In this document: positions 23,639-32,216 of the stretch, piece after piece | Position numbering within the stretch: position 1 is the stretch's first letter | Layout: every line of letters begins with the position of its first letter | Assembly (NCBI GenBank): GCA_003243865.1 | Contig: QHBQ01000453.1 | Span: 1-34,716 of the forward strand | DNA: 34,716 bases | Direction: 5' to 3' | Origin: Candidatus Chloroheliales bacterium | GTDB lineage: Bacteria; Chloroflexota; Chloroflexia; QHBQ01 | Made by a program: the position numbers and the translations under genes | The notes under the pieces: model-generated | What the model saw: only the letters and a program-made list of their open reading frames with translations | Databases searched by the model: none | Told to the model about the DNA's origin: nothing

Positions 23639-25009
23639 ATGCGTAAGATGTTTCGAGCAATGCTGATGCTCATGGTTGCCAGCATGATGCTGGTAGCCTG
23701 CGGCGGCGACACCACGCCCACCGCCCAGCCCAGTCCGACCACCGCCGCAGCGGTACAAGCCGCGCCGACCAACACCACCGCAGCCGCAGTCATGACCTCA
23801 ACCGTTGCCACCGCCGCGCCGACCGCAACCACCGCCGCCGCTGCCGCCGGCCCAACCCCGACCAAGCCCAAGCCAGTCGCCTCGAAGGAAGGCACCCTCA
23901 CCATCTGGGTAGATGCCGGGCGGGTGCCAGCGATCACCGAACTGGGCAAACAGTTCACCGCCAAGTACAACGTGCCGGTGGTGGTGCAGGAACTCGGCTT
24001 TGGCGACATCCGCGACGACCTCAAACTCTCCGGCCCCGCCGGTGAAGGCCCCGACCTCATCATCGGTGCGCACGACTGGCTGGGCGAGCTGGTCTCCAAT
24101 GGCCTGCTAGAGCCGCTCGATCTGGGAGCCAAGGCCGCGAGCTTCAACCCGGTTGCGGTCAAAGCCTTCACCTACAACGGCAAGCTGTACGGGATGCCCT
24201 ACTCGGTCGAGGCCGTTGCCCTGATGTATAATAAGGATCTGGTGCCCACCCCGCCCAAGACCTGGGACGAATTGAAGCAGATCGCCAAGCAGCTCCAGGA
24301 TGCGGGCAAGGTGGAGCAGGGCTACGTCCTGCAGCAAGGCGACCCATACCACACCGAGGCGCTCAACACCGGCTTCGGCGGCTACATTTTTGGCCGCAAC
24401 GCTGATGGCAGCTACAACCCACAGGATGTCGGCCTCGATAGCCCCGGCGCGAAGGCCGCCGCTGCAGAACTCGATAGCATGGTCAAGCAGGGACTACTGC
24501 GTAAGGATGTCACCGCTGACCTGATGAACAGTATGTTCCAACAGGGCAAGTCGGCGATGATGATTACCGGTCCGTGGGCGCTGGGTGACGTGCGCAAAAG
24601 TGGCATCCACTACGGTGTCGCTAAGATCCCGACGATGAAGCAAACCCCGCGCCCGTTCGTCGGGGTGCAGGGCTTCATGGTCAGCGCCTTCGCCAAGAAC
24701 AAGCTGCTGGCCAAGACCTTCCTCACTGAGTACGTCGCCACCGATGACGCGATGATGGCGCTCTACAAAGCGGTGCCTGCTAGCATGGCGTGGCTACCGA
24801 TTAAGGACAAGATCAACGACCCCGACCTGGCAGTGTTCGCCGCCTCCGCCTCCGACGGCGACCCGATGCCCGCCATCCCGCAGATGTCCTCGGTGTGGGA
24901 TTCGTGGACTAAGGCGATTGTCCTGATCTTCCAGCAGCAGCAAGCTCCAGATAAGGCGATGGACGATGCAGCCAAAGCAATCCGCGACAAGATCGCCAGC
25001 TCCAAGTAG
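23639..25009 (+). CDS. malE: Maltose/maltodextrin-type extracellular solute-binding lipoprotein
   Basis: 456 residues from ATG 23639, after AAGGAGGAAGG. The lipobox LVAC puts the lipidated Cys at 21. Residues about 25-83 are an Ala/Thr/Pro-rich tether. From 85 on there is a family 1 solute-binding domain (GTLTIWVDAGRVPAI, VVVQELGFGDIRDDL, GPDLIIGAHDWLGEL, GKLYGMPYSVEAVALMYNKD, KSAMMITGPWALGD). It captures maltodextrins or cyclodextrins outside the membrane for the MalF/MalG-like channel encoded next. The permease start overlaps its last 44 bases, so they are translationally linked. The substrate is inferred from the flanking amylases. Confidence 0.9.
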   Translation: MRKMFRAMLMLMVASMMLVACGGDTTPTAQPSPTTAAAVQAAPTNTTAAAVMTSTVATAAPTATTAAAAAGPTPTKPKPVASKEGTLTIWVDAGRVPAITELGKQFTAKYNVPVVVQELGFGDIRDDLKLSGPAGEGPDLIIGAHDWLGELVSNGLLEPLDLGAKAASFNPVAVKAFTYNGKLYGMPYSVEAVALMYNKDLVPTPPKTWDELKQIAKQLQDAGKVEQGYVLQQGDPYHTEALNTGFGGYIFGRNADGSYNPQDVGLDSPGAKAAAAELDSMVKQGLLRKDVTADLMNSMFQQGKSAMMITGPWALGDVRKSGIHYGVAKIPTMKQTPRPFVGVQGFMVSAFAKNKLLAKTFLTEYVATDDAMMALYKAVPASMAWLPIKDKINDPDLAVFAASASDGDPMPAIPQMSSVWDSWTKAIVLIFQQQQAPDKAMDDAAKAIRDKIASSK

Positions 25010-26561
25010 CGGTAGTCCAGGCCAGGGTGGGGCGACCGGCCCCACCCACCGCTTCCGTGAATCGTGGCCGTTGATGGTGGGCCTCGCGGTGGTAGATGCC
25101 TTCGCCCTCTTCCTCGCCTCCGCGGTGATCATCAACGGCAACAGCCTGGCCGCGATCGTCATCCTGGTCATCACGGCGCTGCTCAACTGGGTGTTCCTCT
25201 CCGATCGGCTCTACCCCATCCGCTGGCTCTCCCCTGGACTGGTGCTTATGGCGATGCTGGTGCTATACCCGCTCGTCTCCACTGTCTACGTCGCGCTTAC
25301 CAATTACAGCGACGGTCACCTCCTGAGCAAGGATCAGGTAATCGCCCAGCTTGTGGGCCAGTTCTATCAGCCCAAGGATGCCGCCAGCTACAAGCTAACC
25401 GTCTATCGCAACGCCGCTGGTGACTTCCTGCTGCTGCTTGACGACCAGCAGGGTCACGTCTTCACTGGTACGCAGAAGGATGGCCTGAGACCCTATACTC
25501 TGGCAGGCCCGCCGCCCGCTGCCATCGGCGACTACCAGAAGCTGGAGACGGCTCAGACATTCCAGTATCTAACCGCCCTATCTAAGATCGAGATTAGCGG
25601 CAACGGCAGGCAGGTACGGGTGACCGGCCCTGATGCAGCCCAGGAGCTGCTGCCCAAGTACACCTACAACCAGCAGAGCGACACGCTCACCGACGGCCAA
25701 ACCGGCGTGGTCTACAAGCCGGTGACTGGCAACTTCACTGCCCCTGACGGCAGCCAACTCAGCCCCGGCTTCACCGCGGTGGTGGGCTTTGGCAACTTTG
25801 CCAAGGTATTCACCGACCCGAACGTGACCGGACCATTCATCGGCGTGTTTCTCTGGACGGTGGTGTTTGCGGCTGGTACCGTCTTCTTCGCCTTTACCGT
25901 CGGTCTCGGTCTCGCCCTAGTGTTCAATGATCAGAAGCTGCCATTCAAGAGCCTGTTCCGCTCGATTTGCATCCTACCCTATACCATCCCTGGCTTTATC
26001 AGCGTGCTAATCTGGGTCGGCCTGCTCAACCCTTACTATGGCCCGCTCAGTCTGGCAATCAAGAGCATTGCCGGGGTTGCGCCCGACTGGTTCTCCAATG
26101 GCACCTTGATAAAAATCGCCATCCTCTTGATTAACACCTGGCTGGGCTTCCCTTATATGATGCTGCTCTGCCTCGGCGCGCTGCAGGCCATCCCCAGCGA
26201 TATGTATGAAGCTGCCGACCTCGACGGGGCCAGTCCATGGGCCAAGTTCCGCTACCTCACCTTGCCGCTGCTGCTGGTCTCGGTCGGCCCGCTGCTCATC
26301 GGCGCGTTCGCCTTCAACTTCAACAACTTCACCGTGATTGATCTGGTTAACGAGGGCGGGCCACCCATTCCCGGCGCGAACACCCCGGCGGGGCAGAGCG
26401 ACATCCTCATCTCCTATACCTACCGCCTGGCCTTCGCCGGCGGCAAGGGTGCCGACTTCGGCCTCGCCTCGACCATCGCGATCTTCATCTTCGCTATCAT
26501 CGCCCTAATCACAATATTTAACTTCCGCTTCACCAAGCAGTTGGAGGAGGTAATGAGCTGA
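24966..26561 (+). CDS. malF: MalF-type ABC transporter permease
   Basis: 531 residues from ATG 24966 (AAGGCGATGGACG upstream), overlapping the malE-like gene by 44 bases; ATG 25074 is a less likely alternative. MalF architecture: cytoplasmic leader, about three N-terminal membrane segments (36-105, FALFLASAVII, AIVILVITALLNWVFL, LVLMAMLVLYPLVSTVYV), a large periplasmic domain (about 106-275), then five more segments. The EAA loop EAADLDGASPWAKFRYLTLP docks the ATPase. It forms the translocation pore with the MalG-like protein. Its stop overlaps the malG start (TGATG). Confidence 0.93.
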   Translation: MQPKQSATRSPAPSSGSPGQGGATGPTHRFRESWPLMVGLAVVDAFALFLASAVIINGNSLAAIVILVITALLNWVFLSDRLYPIRWLSPGLVLMAMLVLYPLVSTVYVALTNYSDGHLLSKDQVIAQLVGQFYQPKDAASYKLTVYRNAAGDFLLLLDDQQGHVFTGTQKDGLRPYTLAGPPPAAIGDYQKLETAQTFQYLTALSKIEISGNGRQVRVTGPDAAQELLPKYTYNQQSDTLTDGQTGVVYKPVTGNFTAPDGSQLSPGFTAVVGFGNFAKVFTDPNVTGPFIGVFLWTVVFAAGTVFFAFTVGLGLALVFNDQKLPFKSLFRSICILPYTIPGFISVLIWVGLLNPYYGPLSLAIKSIAGVAPDWFSNGTLIKIAILLINTWLGFPYMMLLCLGALQAIPSDMYEAADLDGASPWAKFRYLTLPLLLVSVGPLLIGAFAFNFNNFTVIDLVNEGGPPIPGANTPAGQSDILISYTYRLAFAGGKGADFGLASTIAIFIFAIIALITIFNFRFTKQLEEVMS

Positions 26562-27493
26562 TGTCCTCGACCGATGTACGCGAGGCGGCGGAGGCCAGGG
26601 CCGCCGCTCACGCCGCGAAGCGCTACCGCTCCGTGACCGCCAGCCGCCGTATCAACCTCGGCATCAAGCTGCTCGTCGCCCTGCTGGCGGCAGTCTTCTC
26701 GCTCTACCCGCTGCTCTGGATTGTCTCCGCCGCGCTCAGTCCCTCCAACTCGCTGGTCAATCAGACGCTGGTACCGCCGGGCGCGACCCTCGACAACTTC
26801 GTGCGCCTATGGACCGACCCGCAGCATCCCTTCCTACTCTGGCTTTGGAACTCGATACTGGTCTCCGCTATCACCGCAATTATTGTGGTTTCGCTCTGCG
26901 CGCTGGGCGCTTACGCCTTCAGCCGCTTCCGCTGGCGGGGGCGGCGTACCGGCCTGCTCGCGATCCTGCTGGTGCAGCTCTTCCCCAATATCCTGGCGAT
27001 CACCAGCCTGTTCCTGCTCTTGCAACAGATCGGCAAGATCCCCGGCCTCGGCTGGCTGGGGCTGAACACCCACGGTGGGCTGATCCTGATCTATAGTGCG
27101 GGGGCGCTCGGCTTCAACACTTGGCTGATGAAGGGCTTCTTCGACAGCATCCCGCGTGAGCTTGACGAGTCGGCCAAGATCGATGGCGCATCGCAGTTCC
27201 AGGCGTTCCGCTACGTCATCCTGCCGCTGGCCCGCCCCATTCTAGCGACGATGGCGATCCTCAGCATCATCGGCACCTACGCCGACTTCCTGGTCGCCCG
27301 TGTGATGCTGCGCAGCAGCGATGAGTACACCCTGGCGGTAGGCCTGACCCTATTCATTCGCGGCCAATATGAGCGCGAATGGGGCGTGTTCGCCGCCGCC
27401 GCGCTAGTGGGGGCGCTACCGGTCGTGCTGATTTTCCTCGTCTTGCAGCGGCAGCTGATCGGCGGACTGGCCCGCGGCGCGGTCAAGGGCTGA
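26561..27493 (+). CDS. malG: MalG-type ABC transporter permease
   Basis: 310 residues from ATG 26561, overlapping the previous stop by one base. Six predicted membrane segments, beginning LGIKLLVALLAAVFSLYPLL. EAA loop ELDESAKIDGASQFQAFRYV. The protein ends in a basic tail. Partner of the MalF-like permease in a maltodextrin/cyclodextrin importer. No ATPase gene follows, so the transporter must use an ATPase encoded elsewhere, as with MsmX/MalK sharing in other bacteria. Confidence 0.93.
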   Translation: MSSTDVREAAEARAAAHAAKRYRSVTASRRINLGIKLLVALLAAVFSLYPLLWIVSAALSPSNSLVNQTLVPPGATLDNFVRLWTDPQHPFLLWLWNSILVSAITAIIVVSLCALGAYAFSRFRWRGRRTGLLAILLVQLFPNILAITSLFLLLQQIGKIPGLGWLGLNTHGGLILIYSAGALGFNTWLMKGFFDSIPRELDESAKIDGASQFQAFRYVILPLARPILATMAILSIIGTYADFLVARVMLRSSDEYTLAVGLTLFIRGQYEREWGVFAAAALVGALPVVLIFLVLQRQLIGGLARGAVKG

Positions 27494-27520
27494 GCCGATT
27501 TTGGAGTTGGAGTTACTGGG

Positions 27521-29323
27521 ATGGATTCCTTGACTGACGACATCAGCCTAGCGGCGGCGCGACAAGTGCGCGGCGGCACCTTGCCCCACGTCCCCCCTCC
27601 TGCCGCCCCGCTCTCAACCAGAGTAAGGCTCGAACTGGTGGCCGATGAGGACAGCTATCCGGAGGCAGTCTTCACCGACCCGCGCCGCGAACACGGCTGG
27701 CGGGTGGCCTTGACCGAGGGTAAGTCGCCCGGCCACTGGTATACCGAGATACTCTTGCCCCAGGAGCCAACCCTGCTCCACTACCATTTCGTGCTGGCCG
27801 ATGGCACCATCTTGCGCGAACGGCGGCAGAACGAAGGGGTAGAGCAGCCGCTGTTCGGCGTGTGGCAGGAGCAGGACTTCCACATCGCCGTCTACCAGCC
27901 TGCCAGCCCGCCGCCGGATTGGGTGCGCGGTCAGGTAGTATACCAGATCTTCCCCGACCGTTTCGCCCGCGGCGACGCTGAGAATATCCACAAGGGCGGC
28001 AACACCTATCAGCACCCAACGCTCTACCTTGATTGGGACGCGCCGCCCGAACATCCGCCGCGTGGCCGCGACTTCTACGGCGGCGATCTGCGCGGGGTAA
28101 TTGGCAAGCTCGATTACCTGAAGGCGCTAGGCATTACCTGCATCTACTTCACCCCTATCTTTGCCTCGCCCACCAACCATCGCTACGATGCGCTCGACTA
28201 CCTGAAGATTGACCCACGCCTCGGCACTGAGGATGATCTGCGTGAACTAATCGCCCGCGCTGGCGAACGCGGCATCCGCATCCTGCTCGATGGCGTGTTC
28301 AACCACTGCTCCAAGGACAGCATCTATCTCACTGCCGCCCGCGCCGACAAGCTCTCCCCCTACTACCGCTGGTTCAACTTCAGCAACTGGCCGGACGAGT
28401 GGGTCGGTTGGGTGGGGGTGAAGACTATGCCGGAGTTCGTCGAGTGTCCTGAGGTGGAGGAGTTCTTCTTCGGCAACGATGGGGTAGCGCAGCACTGGCT
28501 ATCATACGGCATCGCTGGTTGGCGCACCGACGTCACCCCCTGGATGAGCGACGAGTTCTGGGCGCGCTTCCGCCACGCTGTGCGCCGCGCCTATCCTGAG
28601 GCCTACCTGGTCGCCGAGGATTGGGGCGATGCCACTCCCCGCTTGCTGGGAACGAGCTTCGACGCGACCATGAATTACCGCTTCGGCTACTCGGTAGTCG
28701 GCTTCGCCGCAGGCAGGCTCTCACCCGCCGAACTGGACGATCGCCTGGAGACGCTGCGGCGCGACACCCCGCCCGCCAACTTCCACGCCCAACTGAACCT
28801 GATCGGCTCACACGACACCGCGCGAGCATTGACCACGCTGGGCGGCAGCGCGCAGCGCCTGATGCTGGCAGCCGCCTTCCAGCTTGCCTACCCCGGCGTG
28901 CCGATGATCTACTACGGCGACGAAGCGGGCAGCGAGGGCAGCTACGCAGAAGGCGGTCGCCGCCCCTATCCCTGGGGTGCAGCAGACGAGCGGCTGCTTG
29001 ACTTCTATAAACGTGCGATCAACGCCCGCCGCCAGAGCGCCGCCCTCAGCTACGGTGATGTGCGCACCGTCTGGCTCGATGAGCGCGGCGGTTATGGCTT
29101 CGTCCGCGAGGTTGATGGTGAGATGGTCATTGCCCTGTTCAACAGCAGTGCCAGCCCGCTCAGGGCCGCGGTCGCGCTGGCGGCGGACGCCCTTGCTGGC
29201 CAGTGGCAGGACCTGCTGGGCGGGCTACCTGCTACGATAGCCACCGATGGGGTTCTCAGCGTCACCGTGCCCCCTTTCGGCGCTGCCTGGCTAATCGCTG
29301 GGGAGAGCCGCGCCGCAGGGTAA
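27521..29323 (+). CDS. Cytoplasmic GH13 cyclomaltodextrinase / neopullulanase-like enzyme
   Basis: 600 residues from ATG 27521 (GGAGTTACTGGG upstream), 27 bases after malG. No signal peptide. An N-terminal CBM34-like domain (about 30-130) precedes the catalytic barrel: VVYQIFPDRFARGD, DGVFNH (257-262), GWRTDVTPWM (nucleophile D337), VAEDWGD (acid E366), GSHD (H431-D432). This set and the N-terminal domain fit the GH13_20 group, which opens cyclodextrins and cleaves maltodextrins or pullulan inside the cell. It completes the pathway from secreted amylase through the importer to internal hydrolysis. The end product (maltose or glucose) is not predictable here. Confidence 0.92.
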   Translation: MDSLTDDISLAAARQVRGGTLPHVPPPAAPLSTRVRLELVADEDSYPEAVFTDPRREHGWRVALTEGKSPGHWYTEILLPQEPTLLHYHFVLADGTILRERRQNEGVEQPLFGVWQEQDFHIAVYQPASPPPDWVRGQVVYQIFPDRFARGDAENIHKGGNTYQHPTLYLDWDAPPEHPPRGRDFYGGDLRGVIGKLDYLKALGITCIYFTPIFASPTNHRYDALDYLKIDPRLGTEDDLRELIARAGERGIRILLDGVFNHCSKDSIYLTAARADKLSPYYRWFNFSNWPDEWVGWVGVKTMPEFVECPEVEEFFFGNDGVAQHWLSYGIAGWRTDVTPWMSDEFWARFRHAVRRAYPEAYLVAEDWGDATPRLLGTSFDATMNYRFGYSVVGFAAGRLSPAELDDRLETLRRDTPPANFHAQLNLIGSHDTARALTTLGGSAQRLMLAAAFQLAYPGVPMIYYGDEAGSEGSYAEGGRRPYPWGAADERLLDFYKRAINARRQSAALSYGDVRTVWLDERGGYGFVREVDGEMVIALFNSSASPLRAAVALAADALAGQWQDLLGGLPATIATDGVLSVTVPPFGAAWLIAGESRAAG

Positions 29324-29392
29324 CGCGCCGCTTGCTAGCCTGCCGCTCTTTGGTCGATAATCAATCGCTGACCAGCGGCATCTTCATCTATC

Positions 29393-29422
29393 TTGACAGA
29401 AGATGGAATCAGCGGTTATTAT
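29393..29422 (+). promoter_or_regulatory. Promoter before the recombinase remnant
   Basis: -35 TTGACA (29393-29398) and -10 TATTAT (29417-29422) with an 18-base spacer. The downstream ORF starts at 29483. Confidence 0.5.
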
Positions 29423-29482
29423 TGCAGACAAAGATCATTGTCTGACATTTTGCCGCATGGTGATTAATAAGGTAAAGAAGAC

Positions 29483-30052
29483 TTGAAGGCAACCGATCTG
29501 TCAACCGTCAACCCCAACGACACCATCAACCTTGCCATTCTGCCAGGCGGGTTGCCCTACGATAATTGGCTACGGGGTAAGAGTGAGCGCACCCGGGTGC
29601 TATATCGGCAAGTCTTTGGGGGGTTTGTTAACTACCTTGCCAGCCAGGGCAAGTCACCTGTTTGCGATAAGGGCAATGCTGGCGATATTGCCATAGAGGC
29701 GCAGCGCTGGTCGACCGCCAGCGAAGTAGGCAAGCAACCGCGGTACATAGGTTGGCGGTCGCCTCAAGTTGGTATTCTTACTGGCTGAATGAGGGCAAGC
29801 TGCCCATTAACCCGATTAGGCTGATCAATCGGCACGGATTAAAGGTAGCACCTTATCTTAATGCCCGCCCGCTCCGCTCCGCCGACCTTGCGGCCCGCCT
29901 AAAGAAGATACCCCTCTCGACCGCGATTGGGAAAAGAGATTATGCTATCATTCAGGTGTTCTTGCAGTGTGCCAGGCGGCGAGTTGATGTGGCGAGCCTG
30001 ACCCTTGCAGATGTTGCCGAGGAAGACGGCGCCCGGATACACCTAACATTTA
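29483..30052 (+). pseudogene. Tyrosine recombinase (phage integrase) remnant
   Basis: From TTG 29483 the first piece has the core-binding (SAM-like) pattern: YDNWLRGKSERTRVLYRQVF, GGFVNYLASQGKSP. A frameshift near 29750 leads to a second frame with ASSWYSYWLNEGKLPINPIR and the start of the catalytic domain (KRDYAIIQVFLQCARRRVDV, containing the first catalytic Arg region, then ASLTLADV). Coding stops at an IS5-like element at 30053, before the HxxR and Tyr motifs. It is therefore inactive twice over: frameshift and truncation. Confidence 0.75.
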
Positions 30053-30569
30053 GAGCCTGTTCAGAAATTGACGATAACCCTGGTCACTTGGTAGAATCAG
30101 GGTATGAATAAGCGACAAGTATACAACAGCGACCTAAGCGATGCTGAGTGGCAGACCATTGCGCCCTTGTTGCCGCCACCGGCTCGGCGCGGACGCAAGC
30201 CCAAATACCAGCTGCGACGTGCAAGACCGCGACGGAGCGCAACTGGTGTTTGACTGCGCCAAGCGCCAGGGCTGGTCGCGCTTGCAGCTAGTTTGGGCTG
30301 ACGGGGCTACGCTGGTCAGCTAATCGCTTGGCTAGCTGGTTATTGCGGCTGGCTGCTGCAAATCGTCAAGCGCAATGATGAGCTTAAGGGTTTTAAGCTG
30401 CTGCCGCGCCGCTGGGTAGTAGAGCGTACCTTTGGCTGGCTGGGGCGCTATCGGCGCCTGAACAAAGATTATGAGCAACTAACTAGCAGCAGCGAAGCGA
30501 TGGTCTATCTTGGTATGATTAGGCTGATGCTTCGCCGTCTCAACCCTTAACTAATTTCTAAACAGGCTC
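30053..30569 (+). mobile_element. Internally deleted IS5-like (IS427-type) element, 517 bp
   Basis: Ends GAGCCTGTTCAGAAATT and its inverted counterpart AATTTCTAAACAGGCTC (one mismatch), flanked by TA on both sides (30051-30052 and 30570-30571). The contained transposase is missing its middle, explaining the small size compared with about 0.8-0.9 kb for complete relatives. It sits inside a recombinase gene. Confidence 0.8.
30104..30549 (+). pseudogene. IS5-family transposase, deleted and frameshifted
   Basis: From ATG 30104: MNKRQVYNSDLSDAEWQTIA followed by PLLPPPARRGRKPKY, the usual N-terminus of IS427-type transposases. A deletion near 30210 joins this out of frame to DRDGAQLVFDCAKRQGWSRL. 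A further shift near 30308 leads to [20 protein letters not shown] and the C-terminal [20 protein letters not shown] (DDE-family E region), stopping at 30549. Not functional. Confidence 0.8.
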
Positions 30570-30570
30570 T

Positions 30571-30720
30571 AAGTTCGGCATCTCGACTCCTCAAGCCCAG
30601 CGCGACCTACGGGAGCTGGTTGAGCGCAGTTTGCTAGAGCGTATAGGTAGGGCTAATAACACCCTCTATGTGCTGCACAGGCAACTGGGCTCCGCTAACA
30701 AACAAGATGATGTGATGTGA
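30571..30720 (+). pseudogene. Winged-helix tail fragment after the IS5-like element
   Basis: The 49 codons before TGA 30720 read KFGISTPQAQRDLRELVERS, then LLERIGRANNTLYVL: the wing and recognition helix of a winged-helix protein such as a Fic-type C-terminal domain. It does not look like the missing recombinase C-terminus, so the IS may have caused an adjacent deletion joining two genes. Confidence 0.45.
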
Positions 30721-31071
30721 TGCGATCTGATGCGATAGCAATAAAGAAAACATGGACATCTAGCCGCCAGACAGACTGAGCGCTGGCTACTGTCAACTAA
30801 ACACGAAGACCGCCGGGCCTGTTACAAGCAGGACACCAACGGGCTACACCCATCATCGTTGGAGTAAGCAGCGGTGCCTGGCGGCGCAATTATACCACTT
30901 TGCGTTGTTCAAACCCACTTACCATCAAAGTAGGGGGGCTATCTTTATGCCCGCAGGAAGCAAGCAGGGATACAGCAAAAGCTGACCTGCTTGCCAGATC
31001 CGGGATTAGCCGATCGGCACGGTGAGCGCAAGGATCTTCAGGATTACTACCAAATCCGCACAATTCATGCC
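30721..31071. other. Intergenic region
   Basis: Starts with a short degenerate GATGTGATGCGATCTGATGC repeat tract that also covers the end of the preceding fragment. No ORF, RNA or mobile element was recognised in the rest. Confidence 0.35.
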
Positions 31072-31281
31072 TTAGCGTGCGTAAGTGATGGTAGTAGTTG
31101 TAAGCAGGTTGTAGCTGTCCGCAACATAGATGAATGAACTGAGCGACGGTGTCGTCTGCATTGAAGCAGAACCTTGAAGGTAAGATTTGCCGCTACTCCC
31201 ACCCCCACAGGCAGTCAGGACCGCGCTAACCATTAGTAGTAGTGCGAGGCGGATGATAAAACGCTTACCCAACTTGTACAT
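31072..31281 (-). CDS. Small lipoprotein
   Basis: 69 residues from ATG 31281 (GGGGAG 7 bases upstream; ATG 31296 is an alternative). A basic start, a hydrophobic stretch LALLLMVSAVLTAC with lipobox LTAC, then Gly/Ser linker and a short polar tail ending TTTTITYAR. It would be lipid-anchored on the outer face of the membrane. It is very short and may be a truncated remnant of a longer lipoprotein. Confidence 0.6.
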   Translation of the reverse strand: MYKLGKRFIIRLALLLMVSAVLTACGGGSSGKSYLQGSASMQTTPSLSSFIYVADSYNLLTTTTITYAR

Positions 31282-31296
31282 AACATTGCTCCCCAT

Positions 31297-31777
31297 TTGC
31301 GACTATATGCGCCAGCCTAGAGGTAGTCAGCCCTGCGCTGTAGCACCGTCGTGCGTCTTAGTGAAACCAAATCGTTTATAGCGCCAGAGTATGTTATATA
31401 CGAGAGCGGGGGAGGGACGGATCCTTCCTCCCAGATTATGTCATCCGCTTTGCGGTCTAGTGAGAAGAACTGCACGGCCTACCATGCGCGGCACCCCGCA
31501 CCGCCCGCGCTGCAATCCACTGAAGGCGGGCGCGGCTGGGCCACGCCAGGCTCACAGACTACTGGCCGCTACCTGACCGCCCTACGCGCCGGTGATAACC
31601 CACATGGCGAGCAGCCAGCCGTGATGTTTGGCACTGATGGTGTTGAATACTGGGGGTATCCTTTGGTATGTCATCGAGTGGTATGTCATCGAGTGTTGAG
31701 TGACGGCGTTTAGCTCGGAAGTAATCGAGCTAGCGGCACAGCCATTTTTGGGTATAGGGGCGACTATAAACCTCTCA
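31297..31777. other. Intergenic region with a hairpin and a 16-bp tandem repeat
   Basis: No convincing gene. A hairpin with GGGAGG/CCTCCC arms lies at about 31410-31432. A tandem pair of GGTATGTCATCGAGTG begins near 31664. The open frame 31351-31713 lacks a ribosome-binding site and recognisable features. Confidence 0.35.
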
Positions 31778-31790
31778 CTTGCCCAGGTTT

Positions 31791-31799
31791 GTTATAATC
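31791..31799 (+). promoter_or_regulatory. Extended -10 promoter for a near-leaderless gene
   Basis: TGTTATAAT is an extended -10 (TGnTATAAT), with no -35 visible. ATG 31805 follows only a few bases later, so the mRNA would start at or next to the start codon, giving a leaderless transcript. Confidence 0.55.
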
Positions 31800-31962
31800 A
31801 GGCTATGAACAGATTTCTTCTGGTACTGGTCGAGCCTGAGCTTGACGGCGACGAAGCGCGCATCAAGGCGCGGGTCGCCGAGCTGATGAAAAACCAGCCG
31901 CCGCATACCCCCACCTGAAGTTGGGGGTTAGGCGTGCCAGTCGGTGAATAGGCCGATATAGC

Positions 31963-31991
31963 TTGCCATTTACGCTCAAATGTGCTATAAT
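31963..31991 (+). promoter_or_regulatory. Strong promoter inside the IS605-type element
   Basis: -35 TTGCCA (31963-31968), 17-base spacer, -10 TATAAT (31986-31991). The transcript would start near 31998 and run through the guide-RNA-like remnant at 32120-32216. Confidence 0.7.
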
Positions 31992-32094
31992 ACCGTTGTA
32001 CATTAACAGCAAAATAGTGTTTGGGCGTTCCGTGCTAAATCGTTCGCGCGGGTAAAAGCACTAACGTACCTTGTTATATGTGCGGCCCGAAACA

Positions 32095-32216
32095 GTGGTT
32101 CTCTTGAGGTCAAACTCGCCGCTGTGGGTTCAACCAAACTTAGGCTGGGAACCAGCCTGCATAATGAGCCCCGGCTCAAAGTGCGATGCTCACCCGTTTA
32201 CGGGTGGGTAGTTCAC
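32095..32216 (+). ncRNA. tnpB 3'-end / omega-RNA-like remnant with right-end hairpin
   Basis: The plus-strand frame reads KLRLGTSLHNEPRLKV, which aligns with the TnpB C-terminus encoded at 33541-33580 (QRLGTSPRLSS), and the DNA shares GGAAC(C/T)AGCC(T/C)GC. It ends in the right-end repeat 32182-32216. In TnpB systems this region is the guide-RNA scaffold. With the promoter at 31963-31991 it could make an RNA of about 220 bases whose guide would start at 32217, inside the tnpA remnant. Expression is not shown. Confidence 0.4.
32182..32216 (+). repeat. Right-end hairpin repeat, inner copy
   Basis: 35 bases matching 33584-33618 except three. Hairpin CACCCG-TTTA-CGGGTG, then GGTAGTTCAC. Two of the differences are opposite each other in the stem (G-C here, C-G in the other copy). 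Confidence 0.85.

Noticed and set aside
30706..30740. GATG-rich stretch as a CRISPR or microsatellite array
   Set aside because: Only a few degenerate short units, with no spacers or regular period.
31351..31713. 120-codon ORF between the lipoprotein and the interrupted gene
   Set aside because: No start signal, contains a tandem DNA repeat at its end, and shows no family resemblance.
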